A stretch of DNA of 64,000 nucleotides from Darksidea phi (taxonomy: Eukaryota; Ascomycota; Dothideomycetes; Pleosporales; Lentitheciaceae), in NCBI GenBank assembly GCA_030770425.1, contig JASJFT010000069.1:1-64000 (forward strand). The letters are read 5' to 3'. The notes under the pieces were generated by a model. That model was not told where the DNA came from and searched no databases. It was given only the letters and a program-made list of their open reading frames with translations. Each line of letters begins with the position of its first letter. Positions within the stretch are counted from its first letter, which is position 1. Position numbers and translations under genes: made by a program. Of this stretch, positions 11,926 to 25,422 are shown one piece after another.

Positions 11926-13190
11926 TCTGACGACGTGTGAGGGAGGTGCCGTGAGCGTGAGCAGCGGCCCATAGCTGAGCGAAATTTATGTGGACCAAAT
12001 TTTTTTGGCGGGGTTGTCACTGTGGCGCTGAGTGGCGCAACAACACTTGTTCCATGGGACTTAAGTGAAGAGATCGGCACACTGAATGGAATACGCATTA
12101 ACAGTGGTGTCTAAAAGTCTCTTGTTTAGGTGATTATTTGTACTTTTTGCAATTTCGAACATCCTGGCGGCACAGTTGCAGCACTCTGCAGATCCACGTT
12201 GAAGTGTATTGGTTAGCCTTTATGCAGTCCGCAAGTCAGAAGAGAAGTATGGAGCAGTGAAGGAATCGCGAACAATTGTAGATGTTGGACTTCGAAGTGC
12301 GATCTGTCTGTGTATACAACAAGATGTAAGGAGATACATGTGCTGATGTAAGCCGTGTTGTATATACTGAGCTGTGAACTGGAACCCTTAAGTTTGTTGA
12401 CCTGTGGGTGCTGTTTGCAACCGAACTTCAATTCACAACGGAAACGATAAGGATGGCGGTCTGCCTGTGCGTGGCCGAGCCGTAAACGTGACCGTTGAGT
12501 TCAAACGTTGGACATGGTGGGGATATGGAGTCTGTATACAAAACTGCTGTAATGGGCACTACCGTCCAACCGTGAACAGGAAAGATCACTGTATACTGCG
12601 GCGAGGAGGCTGACATAGCAAATGGTTTTCGCAGGCTGATTTTCAAGGTTTGAAGTGGGAAAGGCGAGGCGAGGTGAGGGTGAGGTCGGGGTCGGGATCG
12701 GCATGGGCGGCTCCGGCCTGATTGGGTCGCTAGAAGGCGGTGAGACGGTAAGATTACGAGCGTTTCCTCCAGCTGGCCAATCAGCGGCGAAATACTTTTT
12801 AGATTTCAGACGACTCATCCTTCGGGGTCTCGAGCACGCCCTCCAAAGTTCAGTTCGAGAGCTTCGCGACAGCATCACGCAGCGAGGTGGACGCGCCGCC
12901 CACCACTCCACCACTCCACCACCCAACAGCGCTCTTTCCTAGTAATGATTGTAATGCACTCATGGGCCACATAGCCTGCGCCTTCCTTTCACCTATTTAA
13001 TTCTGTCCTTCCGCGCCTTAGCACCGTCGATTCACTGCGCCTGTCGAACCAAGTCCGCCGACCAATGCACTTTCCCTTGCCCGCTTCCACCGCACGAAGC
13101 AGCTCGACCGACGCAGAGAACGTGGGCGCATTCTCCCTCCACGACTTGTGAGAGCTCCTCGCGTGGCGCTCTGCTGCAAACGCCGCCGTA
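11926..13190. promoter_or_regulatory. Divergent ADE6/TRA1 promoter region
   Basis: A 1.27-kb interval with both promoters and no supported exon. Two CCAAT-type boxes of opposite orientation lie on the TRA1 side: TGATTGG at 12719-12725 and CCAATCA at 12777-12783, candidate sites for the HAP/CBC complex. A G-rich run (GAGGC, GAGGTGAGGG, TCGGGG units) occupies about 12660-12715. The sequence between 12100 and 12640 is AT-richer and shows nothing recognisable. Confidence 0.5.
12719..12783. promoter_or_regulatory. Pair of CCAAT boxes upstream of TRA1
   Basis: TGATTGG at 12719-12725 (CCAATCA on the minus strand) and CCAATCA at 12777-12783, 58 bp apart and about 410-470 bp upstream of the TRA1 ATG. 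CCAATCA is the preferred site of the fungal CCAAT-binding complex. Assignment to TRA1 rather than ADE6 rests only on distance. Confidence 0.45.
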
Positions 13191-16100
13191 ATGGCCGCCT
13201 CCCATAACTTTGAGGCCATGGCCTCCAAGCTGGACGATCCGAACTCTGGTACGGCGCATTCCAGACTCGCAGTGCCGCGGCAGCAGACATGCGCGCATAC
13301 TGCTATGGAGCATTTGAAAGCTAATGTGTCCCCGAGCAGATCTGAGGATCAAGTTGACCCTCGCCGTCGACATTCGCGACAATATCGAGAGCTACTGCCA
13401 GGGCCAACCGTACAGCACATTTTTAAACCATCTGGTTCCAGTCTTCCTCAAGATCCTTGATGGCAGCCCCGTCTTCATCTCCACGTCGCCGGAACAGGTG
13501 AGCGTCCGACCCCCAAGCGGCGGTAGCCTTGCTAATGACGCACAGCGGATACGGAACTGCGTACTTGAGATCCTTCACCGGTTGCCCATGAGCCCTACCG
13601 ATGCGGTCGAACCCCACGCGGCAAAGATTGTGGACAAGTTGATGAGTCTCGTGAAAATGGAGAACGAGGACAACGCGGTGCTGTGCATGAAGACCATCAT
13701 GGACTTCCTGCGACACCAGACGAAGGCCCTGAACGACCGCGCGCAGCCCTTTCTGGACCTTATCCAAGAAATGTTCGAGACGATGGAGCAGGCCGTTCAG
13801 GACACCTTCGATAATGCGACCCCCGCCCCAGCGACCCAGGGAGTACCTTCGACTCCAAACAACCATCAATACTCGCAGTCTCCCCGCCCCGGCTCACCGG
13901 CAACGTCACTAACGTCTGGCTCCTCAGGCGACCTTGGATCGGAGCACCAACAGACGCGCATGCTGCTAAAGGGCATGCAGTCCTTCAAAGTTCTAGCCGA
14001 GTGTCCTATCATCGTGGTTTCTCTTTTCCAGGCATACCGCAATGTTGTCAATAAGAACGTGAAGCTGTTTGTGCCGCTCATCAAGAACGTGCTTATGCTC
14101 CAGGCCCAACCGCAGCGGAAAGCGCACCAGGAGGCAGAGGCTCAAGGCAAGATCTTTACTGGTGTCAGCAAAGAGATACGGAATCGCGCGGCTTTTGGCG
14201 ATTTCGTCACAGCTCAGGTCAAAACTATGAGTTTCCTGGCTTATCTCCTAAGAGTGTATGCACAGCAGTTGAACGACTTCCTCCCGACCCTTCCAGACAT
14301 CGTTGTGCGGCTATTGAAAGACTGTCCGCGTGAGAAATCCGGTGCGAGGAAGGAGCTCCTGGTTGCTATCAGGCACATCATCAATTTCAATTTCCGGAAG
14401 ATCTTTCTGAAAAAGATTGACGAGCTGTTGGACGAGCGGACCCTGATCGGCGACGGCCTCACCGTTTATGAGACGATGCGTCCTTTGGCGTACAGTATGC
14501 TTGCCGACTTGATCCATCATCTCCGCGATTCCCTCACCAAGGAGCAAATCCGGCGCACCGTCGAAGTCTACACGAAGAACCTCCACGATACCTTCCCCGG
14601 GACGAGCTTCCAAACAATGAGTGCGAAGCTGCTGTTGAACATGGCGGAATGTATAGCCAAATTGGAGTCCAAGGAAGATGCCCGCTACTTCCTGATCATG
14701 ATACTGAATGCCATCGGCGACAAGTTTGCGGCCATGAACCGCCAGTTCCGCAATGCCGTCAAGGTGTTTGACGCGCATAGCAAACCGTCGATCGACGCAG
14801 TAGAAGAAAATCATATGGCGATGCATGAACAACCTCCAGACTGGGACGAAATCGACATCTTCAACGCGACCCCTATCAAGACTTCGAACCCACGGGAGAG
14901 GAGCTCGGATCCTATCGCCGACAACAAGTTCTTGTTCAAGAATCTACTTCACGGCCTCAAGAATCTGTTTTACCAACTCCGAGCGTGCAACCCTGCCAAG
15001 ATCAAAGAAGAGATCGATGCAGCCAATGCATCCGCTAACTGGCATGAGGTCTCCTTCGGCTATAATGCGGAAGAGGTAGAGGTTCTTATTAAACTCTTCC
15101 ACGAAGGGGCCAAAGTCTTTCGTTATTATGGCTCCGACAAGCCTACAGATGCTCAGAATTTGACGCCCGGTGATCTCATGGCCAACCAGCATATGATGAC
15201 AAGCGGCAAGGAGGAGAAGGAACTGCTAGAGACTTTTGCGACGGTCTTTCATCACATCGACCCAGCAACGTTCCACGAAGTCTTCTCTTCAGAGATTCCT
15301 CATCTGTACGGCATGATGTTCGAGCACCCTGCTTTACTCCACGTGCCTCAATTTCTGCTTGCGTCTGAAGCTACTTCACCAAGTTTTGCGGGAATGCTAT
15401 TACAGTTTCTGATGGATCGCATTGAGGAAGTCGGCACCGCAGACGTGAAGAAGTCGTCTATTCTCCTGCGACTCTTCAAACTCTCATTCATGGCGGTAAC
15501 CCTGTTCTCTGCGCAAAACGAGCAAGTGTTGTTGCCCCACGTCAGCAAGATCATCACCAGGTCCATTCAACTTTCCACGACGGCGGAGGAGCCTATGAAC
15601 TACTTCCTTCTTCTCCGCTCGTTGTTCCGAAGCATTGGTGGCGGACGCTTCGAACATCTCTACAAGGAGATTCTTCCTCTGCTTGAGATGCTCCTAGATG
15701 TGCTGAACAACCTTCTTCTCACTGCGCGTAAGCCTGCTGAACGGGATCTGTTCGTTGAACTGTCCCTCACGGTCCCGGCGCGACTTAGTAACCTCTTGCC
15801 GCACCTCAGCTATTTGATGCGTCCATTGGTAGTGGCTCTGCGGGCTGGTTCAGAACTTGTGGGACAAGGCCTGAGAACTCTTGAGCTCTGTGTCGATAAT
15901 CTGACTGCAGACTACCTGGACCCCATCATGGCCCCCGTCATTGACGAGCTCATGGCAGCCTTGTGGGAACACTTGAAGCCCCAGCCGTACAGCCATTTCC
16001 ATGCCCACACTACGATGAGAATTCTCGGGAAGCTCGGAGGTCGAAACCGCAAATTCATTACCGGACCTCCTGCGCTAGAGTACAAGCCATATTCTGATGA

Positions 16101-19100
16101 TCAGTCTTCCGTTGACATCCGGCTCATTGGCTCCACCAAAGACCGCGCTTTCCCATCGGTAATCGGTATAGAGTCAGCCATCGCGAAGTTACACGAGATT
16201 CCGAAGACTGCGGCAGCAAAGAAGTCCGATGTCTTTCACAAACAGCAAGCCTTTCGACTCGTTGCATCTCACACGAAACTCTTAATCGGGTTCGATAATC
16301 TTCCAGATGACTTCGCCCAGCTCGTGCGGCTGCAGGCGAATGACTTGTTCGACAGAAAGACGGATGTTGGGACTGACCTTCTAACTGTGTCTGAGCGAGA
16401 GAAGTCTACCGTTAAGAAGAGCACCGAGCAAGAGACTGCGAAGAAGTTGCTGAAGGCATGCATTTTCGCGGTATCGATACCGGAACTCAAGACAGACGCC
16501 GATACGTTAGTAACCCATCTGGCGAAACACTTCACACTACTTGAGCTGGGAAGTCACTTTGCGCATATAAAACACCGGACCAAGCCTTTCGATGTGAACT
16601 CTGGAGAAGGGCCGATTGTGGTCGAAAGCGACGTTTTCTCGGACGCTCTCGGGGACTCACTTGCCTCGGAGCACCAGTCAGTGCGTGAAGCAGCGGAACA
16701 AGCCATTCTCACTATGCGCGACGCTGCGAAAGCAATATTCGGGAGCCAAGAGAAACTGGATAAGTTCCCTTTCTTCGACGAGCTCTCGAAGACGTTCTGT
16801 CACAACTGCCATGCTGACGACTGGTTCATGAAGTCGGGAGGCACCCGTGGCATTGAGATTATCATCAAGCAACTTGGTCTCGGCCCATTATGGATGAACA
16901 ACAGACTTTTCGAGCTTATACGAGCACTCAATTTCGTGATGAAAGACATGCCTACGGATCTCGATTCCAAGACGCGCATTCAAGCAGAGGGTCTTTTGGA
17001 GACGCTGCTCCGGCGATGTTACAAGTCCACATCCAAAGAAGAGTTCGAGAAGCCGACTAGTATACTCCTTAGATTATGCGGGCAGTTGGTGGGCGACTTG
17101 TCTCATATGAACAAGAACGTTCGTGAAGCCACGCAGAAGGCCTTTCACATTCTCTCGGAGGTGACTGGTCTTGAGGTGCACGAGCTTATCCTACCTGTCA
17201 AAGACCGGCTGATAATGCCTATATGGATGAAACCACTCCGAGCATTGCCCTTTGGCATTCAGATAGCCTATATCGACGCCATCACCTTCTGCCTGAAGCT
17301 TAAGAACAACATTCTCGAGTTCAACGACCAGCTTAACAGGCTACTCATGGAATCGCTAGCGTTGGCTGATGCAGAGGACGAGGGCCTTGCGAACAAACCT
17401 TTTGAACAACGGAACGCTGAACACATTATCAGCTTGCGAGTCGCTTGCATTCGCTTGCTATCTACTGCGCAGAGCTTCCCGGAATTCAGCACTACTCCGC
17501 CGAACCAGCCCTTCCTCAGAATCATTGCAGTGTTCTTCAAGTGCCTCTACTCTAAGTCACCAGAAGTCATCGAAGCTGCTAATCTTGGCCTTTCTGGAGT
17601 CATCTCCGCGACGAACAAGCTACCGAAGGACGTTCTCCAGAGTGGGCTTCGGCCAATCTTAGTCAACCTTCAGGACCCCAGGAAACTGTCTGTCGAGAAC
17701 CTCGATGGTCTTGCTCGTCTGCTCAAGCTTCTGACCAATTACTTCAAAGTGGAGATTGGCACTCGACTCTTGGATCATCTCAAAAACATAGCCGATCCAG
17801 TCAGCTTACAGAAGATTTCGTTTACGATGGTCGAGCAGAACCAGAAAATGAAAATTGTCACCGGTATTTTTAACATCTTTCACCTCTTGCCTCCCGCCGC
17901 CGCTAGCTTTCTCAAGCAGATTGTCGAAAAGGTACTTGAGCTCGAAACCGCTCTTCGGCGCACACATTATAGTCCCTTCCGCGAGCCTCTTATCAAGTAC
18001 CTCTCCATGTATCCCAAAGAAGCATGGGATCATTTCTCCCCCAATTTGAAAGATCAGACACAGGGTAGATTCTTCGCGCAATTGCTCTTGAACGAAGCGA
18101 GTGGTGCGTTACGGCAGGAAGTTATAAACGATGTTCCCAAGTTCATAGGCTCATTTGAGTTCGACGGCTCCGAGAAAGAGAAGTGCCAAGCTCAGCTTAA
18201 TGCTATACACATTGCCTACGCATTAAGCAAGGCTGAAGAGACGAGCAATTGGTTGGTCGATCACGAGAATCTGAGGAAAGCCTTCTTTGAAGCTGCGCGG
18301 TCTCTGGAAAACCAACTTCGACTGAACAGAATTGATTCTGAGCTGCGTCTCGCCACCGAGCAGGCTAGCGAGCAAATCATGGTCGTCTTCACTACTTACC
18401 TCAAGCACGAACCGAACAATTTCGACTTCTTTTTCGAGCTGGTCGATGCTGTAACTTCCGAGGAACTGAGGGTGCACCCACGACTATTTGACTTCATCTA
18501 CGAGGAGATGATCTCGAACGAATCGGTAGACTACTGGAGAACGCTAGTCCACAAGTGCATCGAGCTGTATACTAGCCGTAGCTCTTCCCAAAAGACCAAG
18601 ACATTCATTTTCCGCTACATCGTCAATCCCATTTTCGCCATGGATGTCAAGCGCAATTGGGACACTTTATTCGGTCAGGCTAAGGGTACGAAGTTGATGG
18701 ATCGCGCTATGACCGACACGATTCACAACCGATTATGGAAGCCGCAATCCTTGACCGACACTTCAGAAGAGATGGCACACCTTGGCGTTGACCACTCTCG
18801 AATGGAGCTACTTCAGCTTACTACTATGCTTTTGAAGCACTATTCGGGCATGATCCAAGAGGCTCGTAAGGATGTTATCAAGTTCGCGTGGAACTACATT
18901 AAGCTCGAGGATATCATCAACAAATATGCAGCCTATGTTCTCATAGCGTTCTTCATTGCGGTATTCGACACCCCGATGAAGATTGCCACGCAAGTCTACC
19001 AGGCGCTTCTCAGAGCTCACCAAAACGAGGGCAAATCCCTCGTCATGCAAGCGCTAGAGCTCTTGGCTCCGGTTCTGAAGAAGCGTATGGGTGGAGGAGA

Positions 19101-22100
19101 TTCCAAGAGCACGGTACCGCGCTGGGCGCAACTTCCGCGCAAGATCTTGTCAGAAGAGAGTTCGAACTTGCAACAGCTGACGAGCATTTTTAATTTCTTG
19201 GTACGCCATCCGGATTTGTTCTTCGAGGCGCGAGATCAGCTATCACCTATCATTATCACAGCGCTTTCGAAGATAGCGCAACCTCCGAACCCTTCGACTG
19301 AAGCGAAGAAACTTGCGTTGAACTTGATCGGCCTGATAAGAACATGGGAAGAGCGTGCTGCAAGTGAGTTTGGGTCGCCTCAGGGGACGAAGAGGAGGGC
19401 CGATGGGTCAGCTGTTCCTCCTAGTCCTTCCTCCAAAGTGTTTGTCGCACAGCCTGGTATTCGGTCGATGCTTATCAAGTACCTCATCCAATTCATTGCT
19501 TATCTTCCTGAGCGGTATCCCGTCGCAACCCCGAAATCGAAGGATACCCCGGTGGCCAATCCGGGAGCGACACAACCTACCGAAATCTGCAGAAAAGCTG
19601 TCCAATTGCTGCATGATCTTCTCTCGCCACGACTTTGGAGCGACCTCGAACTGGACATTGTGCTCACAAAGAAGATTGAAGAAATCCTGGTCGCGGAGAT
19701 GAAACAGGACGAGAAGGCTGAGGCTTTTAACACTCGGATGATCAATACGCTTCAGATCCTCAAAGTCATTGTTAACGTAAAGCCTGACGACTGGGTCCTC
19801 CAACGCGTACCGCAATTTCAGAGGATTATGGAGAAGCCTATTCGCTCCGAAAATGCCGACGTCCAGGCCAGCCTCCATGCTGCAGATGACAGTGAGAATG
19901 GCATATCGAGGCTACAACCAACTCTCAAGCGCATACTGGAAGTTATGCCAGAGCCGGTCACGGATGAAGAAGGCAATACTGAGGAAACACCGTCCACAGA
20001 ATTCGTCAACTTCCTTGGGGCCGTGGCTACAGAAGCTCTTTCAAACGGCTCGTATGTGTGTGCTATCAACATTCTATGGACCTTGTGTCAGAAGCGGCCC
20101 GAGGAGATCGATCAACACATTCCACAGCTCATGAAGGCGTTCCAAGGCAAGATGGCCAAGGATCACCTTGCTGCGCACACTATACCTGGTCAGCCTGGTG
20201 CTCCTCCAACCGCGCGTCCTGAAGGTACTAATCCACCTACCGATCCTCGTGAGATCGAGATTCAGACTGGTCTGGTACTCAAGGTCATTGACATTCTGGC
20301 TACGCGGATGAATGAGCTTGGCGAAAATCGACGGCCGTATCTCAGCGTTCTCGCTTCTCTTGTCGAGCGGTCTCAGAGTAACACTGTCTGCATGAAGGTC
20401 TTAGATCTAGTGGAGGGCTGGATTTTCCACTCGACAGAGCCAGTGCCTACGCTCAAGGAGAAAACCGCAGTGCTCAGCAAGATGCTACTATTTGAACACC
20501 GACCGGATTCATCGCTTTTGAATCGCTTCCTTGATCTCGTCATTCGCATATACGAGGATCCGAAGATTACGCGCTCAGAGCTCACTGTTCGAATGGAGCA
20601 TGCCTTCCTCATCGGGACCCGGGCACAGGACGTCGACATGCGGAACCGATACATGACCATTTTTGACAAGAGCTTGAGTCGGACTGCCGCAAGCAGGCTG
20701 AGTTATGTGCTGGCCTCACAGAATTGGGATACACTTAGCGACAGTTATTGGCTTAGCCAAGTCATCCACTTGATGTTCGGGTCCGTCGAGATGAACACAC
20801 CTGCACAGCTGCATCCTGAAGATTTTAAGCTCATCCAGGCTTCCGCTCTATTCGGTACCTACAGCAAAGATCCCAGGATAGGCGACGTCATGGTTGATGA
20901 CGACTTGGAAAACTTGATCAATGGTCAACGACGGTTCTGCAGCCAGTTGGGAGATGTCAAAATCAAGGACATTTTTGAGCCCCTCGGCCATCTACAGCAT
21001 ACCGACAATAATCTTGCGCATGACATTTGGGTTGCATTCTTTCCACTCGCTTGGACAGCTTTGACCAAGGACGATCAAAGTGACCTAGAAAAAGGTATTG
21101 CAGCACTCCTGACCAAAGATTATCACTCCCGTCAGATAGACAAGCGGCCAAATTGTATCGCGAGTATGCTGGATGCCATAGTCCATGCTCGTCCGCGGGT
21201 TAAGTTTCCACCTCACATCATGAAATACTTGGCTCGGACGTACAACGCCTGGTACACTGGAGCAGTCTATATGGAGGAGTCCGCAATTACGCCTCTCGTC
21301 GATACCGAAAAGCTAAGGGAAAGCAATCTCGATGCTCTCCTAGAGATTTACACCGGCTTACAGGAAGACGATCTCTTCTATGGTACTTGGCGTCGAAGAT
21401 GCCAGTTCATCGAGAGCAACGCTGCTCTTTCGTATGAACAGATTGGCATCTGGGACAAGGCGCAGCAGATGTATGAAGCGGCGCAGATAAAAGCCAGAAC
21501 CTCTGTACTACCCTTCTCGACCGGAGAGTACATGCTGTGGGAAGACCATTGGGTCATCTGCGCCCAGAAGTTGCAGCAGTGGGAAGTACTGAGCGATTTC
21601 GCCAAACACGAGAACTTCAACGATCTTTACCTGGAAGCAACATGGCGACACTTCGAGGCTTGGCAGAATGCCGAACAACGAGAACAGCTTGACGCGACAA
21701 TCAAAGCTGTAAGCGATGCGCCTACGCCACGTCGGGTGTTTTTCCAGACTTTCATGTCCTTGCTCAAGCTCCATGCGAAGTTGGAGACCCAACCGGAGTT
21801 CCACAGGCTATGCGACGAGTCGATTCAGTTGTCCATCAGGAAGTGGCATCAACTCCCACGCCGCATCACCCAAGCTCATATTCCACTCCTGCAACACTTC
21901 CAGCAGCTAGTAGAACTACATGATGCTAGCGTCATTTGTCAGAGCCTAGCACAGACGACGCAAGCTAACCTTGACCACAAGTCTCAAGAACTCAAGCTAC
22001 TGCTGAGTACATGGCGCGATCGCTTACCCAACTTCTGGGACGACATCAATGCATGGCAGGATTTGGTAACCTGGCGTCAACACATTTTCCACTTGATCAA

Positions 22101-24783
22101 CGGCGTTTACCTTCAGTTACTTCCGCCCAATCCCAACAACCCTAGCGGAAACTCCTTCGCGTACCGAGGATACCATGAGACGGCCTGGATCATTAATCGC
22201 TTTGCTCATGTTGCTCGAAAACACAATCTTCCTGACGTGTGCATTCAGCAGTTGAGCCGCATATATACCCTCCCCAACATCGAGATTCAAGAAGCGTTCC
22301 TCAAACTGCGCGAGCAGGCGAAGTGCCACTATCAAAATCGTGCGGAGCTTAATAATGGTTTGGATGTTATCAACAATACTAACCTCAACTACTTTGGCAA
22401 CCAGCAGAAGGCGGAGTTCTACACGTTGAAGGGCATGTTTCTAGCGAAGCTTGGACAAAAGAACGAAGCCAATGATGCCTTCGGTACCGCGATGATTTTT
22501 GATCTCAAGCTACCCAAGGCGTGGGCTGAGTGGGGTCGCTACAATGATATGCTTTTCAAAGAGGATCCTTCCACTCTCGAAAAGGCGGAAGCTGCACTCA
22601 GCTGCTACCTGGAAGCTGCTAGCTTGTACAAGAACGCGAAGTCGCGAAAGCTTCTGGGACGCGTTCTTTGGCTCCTTAGCTTGGATGATGGCGATCGTCG
22701 TCTCGGCCTGAAGTTCGAAGAGTTTCAAGGCGACACACCGGCATGGTACTGGATAACATATATCCCACAGCTACTCAATAGTTTGTCAAGAGCGGAAGCT
22801 CCGATCGCGAGATCCATACTCGGAAAGCTGGCCAAGACTTACCCGCAGGCGCTATACTGCCATCTTAGGACGACAAAGGAAGATATGGCGATTCTCAAGA
22901 AGAATCAGGAGGCGAAGGAAGCAAAGGAGAAGGCAGCAAGGGCGAAGCAACAGGGTGCTCAAGGTTCACCAGCACAGAAACAAGGCTCTCCTGATGCTCG
23001 ACCTGGCTCAAGCGGTAACCGACCAACATCCGCAGGCGGCGAGAATAAACCCGCGGCGAGCAGCACTCCGAATGGTACCGTTAAGACTGAAGGCAACCAG
23101 CAAGGCACTCCTAATGGCACCGCTACAGAGGCTCCTCCGGCTCCCAAGCGTCCATGGGATCATGTTGAAGAAATATCCGCCATCCTCAAGACTGCTTTTC
23201 CCCTACTCGCACTGTCTATGGAGACCATGCTCGACCAAATCCAAAAGAACTTCAAGTGCCCACCTGATGAGGACGCATATAGGCTTATTGTAGCTCTGTT
23301 GAACGACGGCCTGTCCTACGTTGGTCGTTCACCCAACCTCTATGCCCAAGAGGTCCGACTCCCGCAGTCGACCGAAGCGAACATCACGCGCTTTGCTGAG
23401 TCTGTCCTACCGCCGCATATTCGCAAGGCTTTCGAGCACGATTTCGTCCTGCACAAACCGACAATGTACCAGTACATCCAGAAGCTTCGTATCTGGCGCA
23501 ATCGATTCGAGGAAAGGCTTGACCGAAGGAAGACCGTGGTGCCTCTAGAGAACTACACACATCAACTTAGCGAGTTCCGCGTCTTGAAGTTTGACGATGT
23601 GGAAGTGCCTGGCCAATACCTTCAGCATCGCGACAAGAACTCCGATTTTGTCCGCATCGAGCGCTTCTTACCTGAGGTTGACCTTGTTCGCGGAATTGGT
23701 ATCTGTCACCGTCGACTCAGGATTCGGGGTCATGACGGAAGTGTTCATCCATTCGCGATCCAGTTCCCCGCCGCGCGAAGCTCAAGGAGAGAGGAACGGA
23801 TCTTGCAATTATTCAGGATTTTCAACGGCATCTTGAGTAAACGCAAGGAATGCAGGAGGAGAAATCTTCAATTTCACCTGCCGCTCATGGTCCCTATCAC
23901 GCCCAGCGTACGTATGGTTCAAGACGATGCTTCATACATCAGCATGCAGGGTATTTTCGAAGATTACTGTAGGAGGAATGACCTGAACAAAGACGAACCA
24001 GTGCTCTTCAGTATTGAGAAGCTGAGAGCACTCCAGCCGGTGAGCTCACCACCATCTAGCCCCCAACAAGAAACATCGACCACTAACGTCTGTAAGCAGA
24101 AGAATCTCGAGCATGCTAATAGCATCCGCCTCGAAACCTTCGCAGCGGTTCAGGAGAAATACGTCCCTCCAACTGTCCTCCTCCATTACTTCCGCTCCAC
24201 CTATCCCAATTTTGCGGACTTCTGGCTCTTCCGTCGCACCTTCAGCTACCAACTCGCCTCCCTCACCTTCATGACATATATCATGTACATGAACACTCGC
24301 TTTCCGCACAAGATCAGCATCTCCCGCGGTTCAGGTCGCGTCTGGGGCTCCGAACTCATTCCTTCCATGGCCGTCGGCAAACCTATCCTCCACAACAATG
24401 AGCCCGTACCCTTCCGCCTCACACCCAACATGCAAACCATGATGGGCCCGCTCGCCCTCGAGGGCATCTTTGCGCCCTCGGTCATGTCGATCGCACGCTG
24501 CCTCATCGAACCCGAAGGCGAATTAGAGATGCAGCTTGCTATCTTCATGCGGGATGAGATGAATCATTGGTTTACGAGTCAACATAAGGCAATACCGTCG
24601 GACACATTGAGGGAGAGCGTAGGGCAGAACAGCGAAGCTGTTGTCAAGAGGGCGACTATGCTAGGGATCCTGCCGAGTACGAGTAATGTGCCAGCGAATC
24701 AGACGATGGTGGATCTCGTGGCGCATGCGGTCCATCCGCAGAAGCTAGCGACGACGGATCCGCTGTGGATGGCTTATCTGTAA
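13191..24783 (+). CDS. TRA1: Tra1, PIKK-family pseudokinase scaffold of SAGA and NuA4
   Basis: Very large nuclear scaffold that contacts activators and anchors the SAGA and NuA4 histone acetyltransferases. Four exons: 13191-13248, 13340-13497, 13546-24039, 24100-24783, giving about 3797 aa. The first intron (91 bp) joins the N-terminal HNFEAMASKLDDPNS to DLRIKLTLAVDIRDNIE. The 48-bp and 60-bp introns are multiples of three without stops, so the frame stays open through them; GTGAGC donors and interruption of conserved blocks (SPEQ/RIRNCVLEIL and RALQ/EHANSIRLETF) argue for removal. HEAT repeats fill most of the protein, FAT lies at roughly 2600-3150, the PI3K-like domain at roughly 3450-3750 (HDGSVHPFAIQFP), and a FATC ends in LWMAYL. 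A Gln/Gly/Ser-rich linker lies near 22920-23150. Lack of kinase catalytic residues is normal for Tra1. Confidence 0.97.
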
Positions 24784-25422
24784 GGCGCAGAGGGACGAAA
24801 GATTTGGGTTGGAGAATCTAAAGGGGGGTTGAGAGAGTAGTTGTTTCTCGGTGCGCAAAGGATTGAAAGCAGAGAAAGGAAAAGGAACGAACAGCGAAGG
24901 TGTTCGGGCGTTGATGGTCAATTGGTGGAAGGAACAGGCGTCACCTTTGTTCAACTTTATCCTCCCTTGTGTATGGTGTTTGGCGGTGCCACATTTACTT
25001 TTTAACCCTGTCTTTTACTTGCAATATGCTTTTCGTTGGCGTAGGAAACAGACCATGTAATAGAAAAAGAGCACAGCCTCGCCGGCGCGCGGGTGCCTCG
25101 ATGTCAAATGTAGAAATTTTGTTTGCTTATTGGGTTGAAATATTAGTACATAATTCAAGGCAATGGAAGTGTGAACACGATATGAAGTGTTAATTACTGT
25201 AGGAGGCCCCCAAGTAGCGAGGGCGGAAACCTGGTTCCGAGGCGCTTATGTCAGCCCCGCATACCCTTCAGTAGGAGTCGTCGGCATCCCACTCATCCCC
25301 TCTTTGCCACCGGACGCAGGATACGCCCCGACGCGTCGTGTTGTGCGCCGAGCTCGTGTCGTACTGTCAGCTTTGGTAAACAGAAATCCTGAGTTCCCTG
25401 TTGGCTTAGAATTTATTGAATA
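24784..25422. other. Intergenic region between TRA1 and the Zn2Cys6 regulator
   Basis: TRA1 3' flank and promoter of the regulator, in tandem orientation, 639 bp. The middle part (24960-25190) is AT-rich. No exon, RNA gene or repeat is recognisable. Confidence 0.5.
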
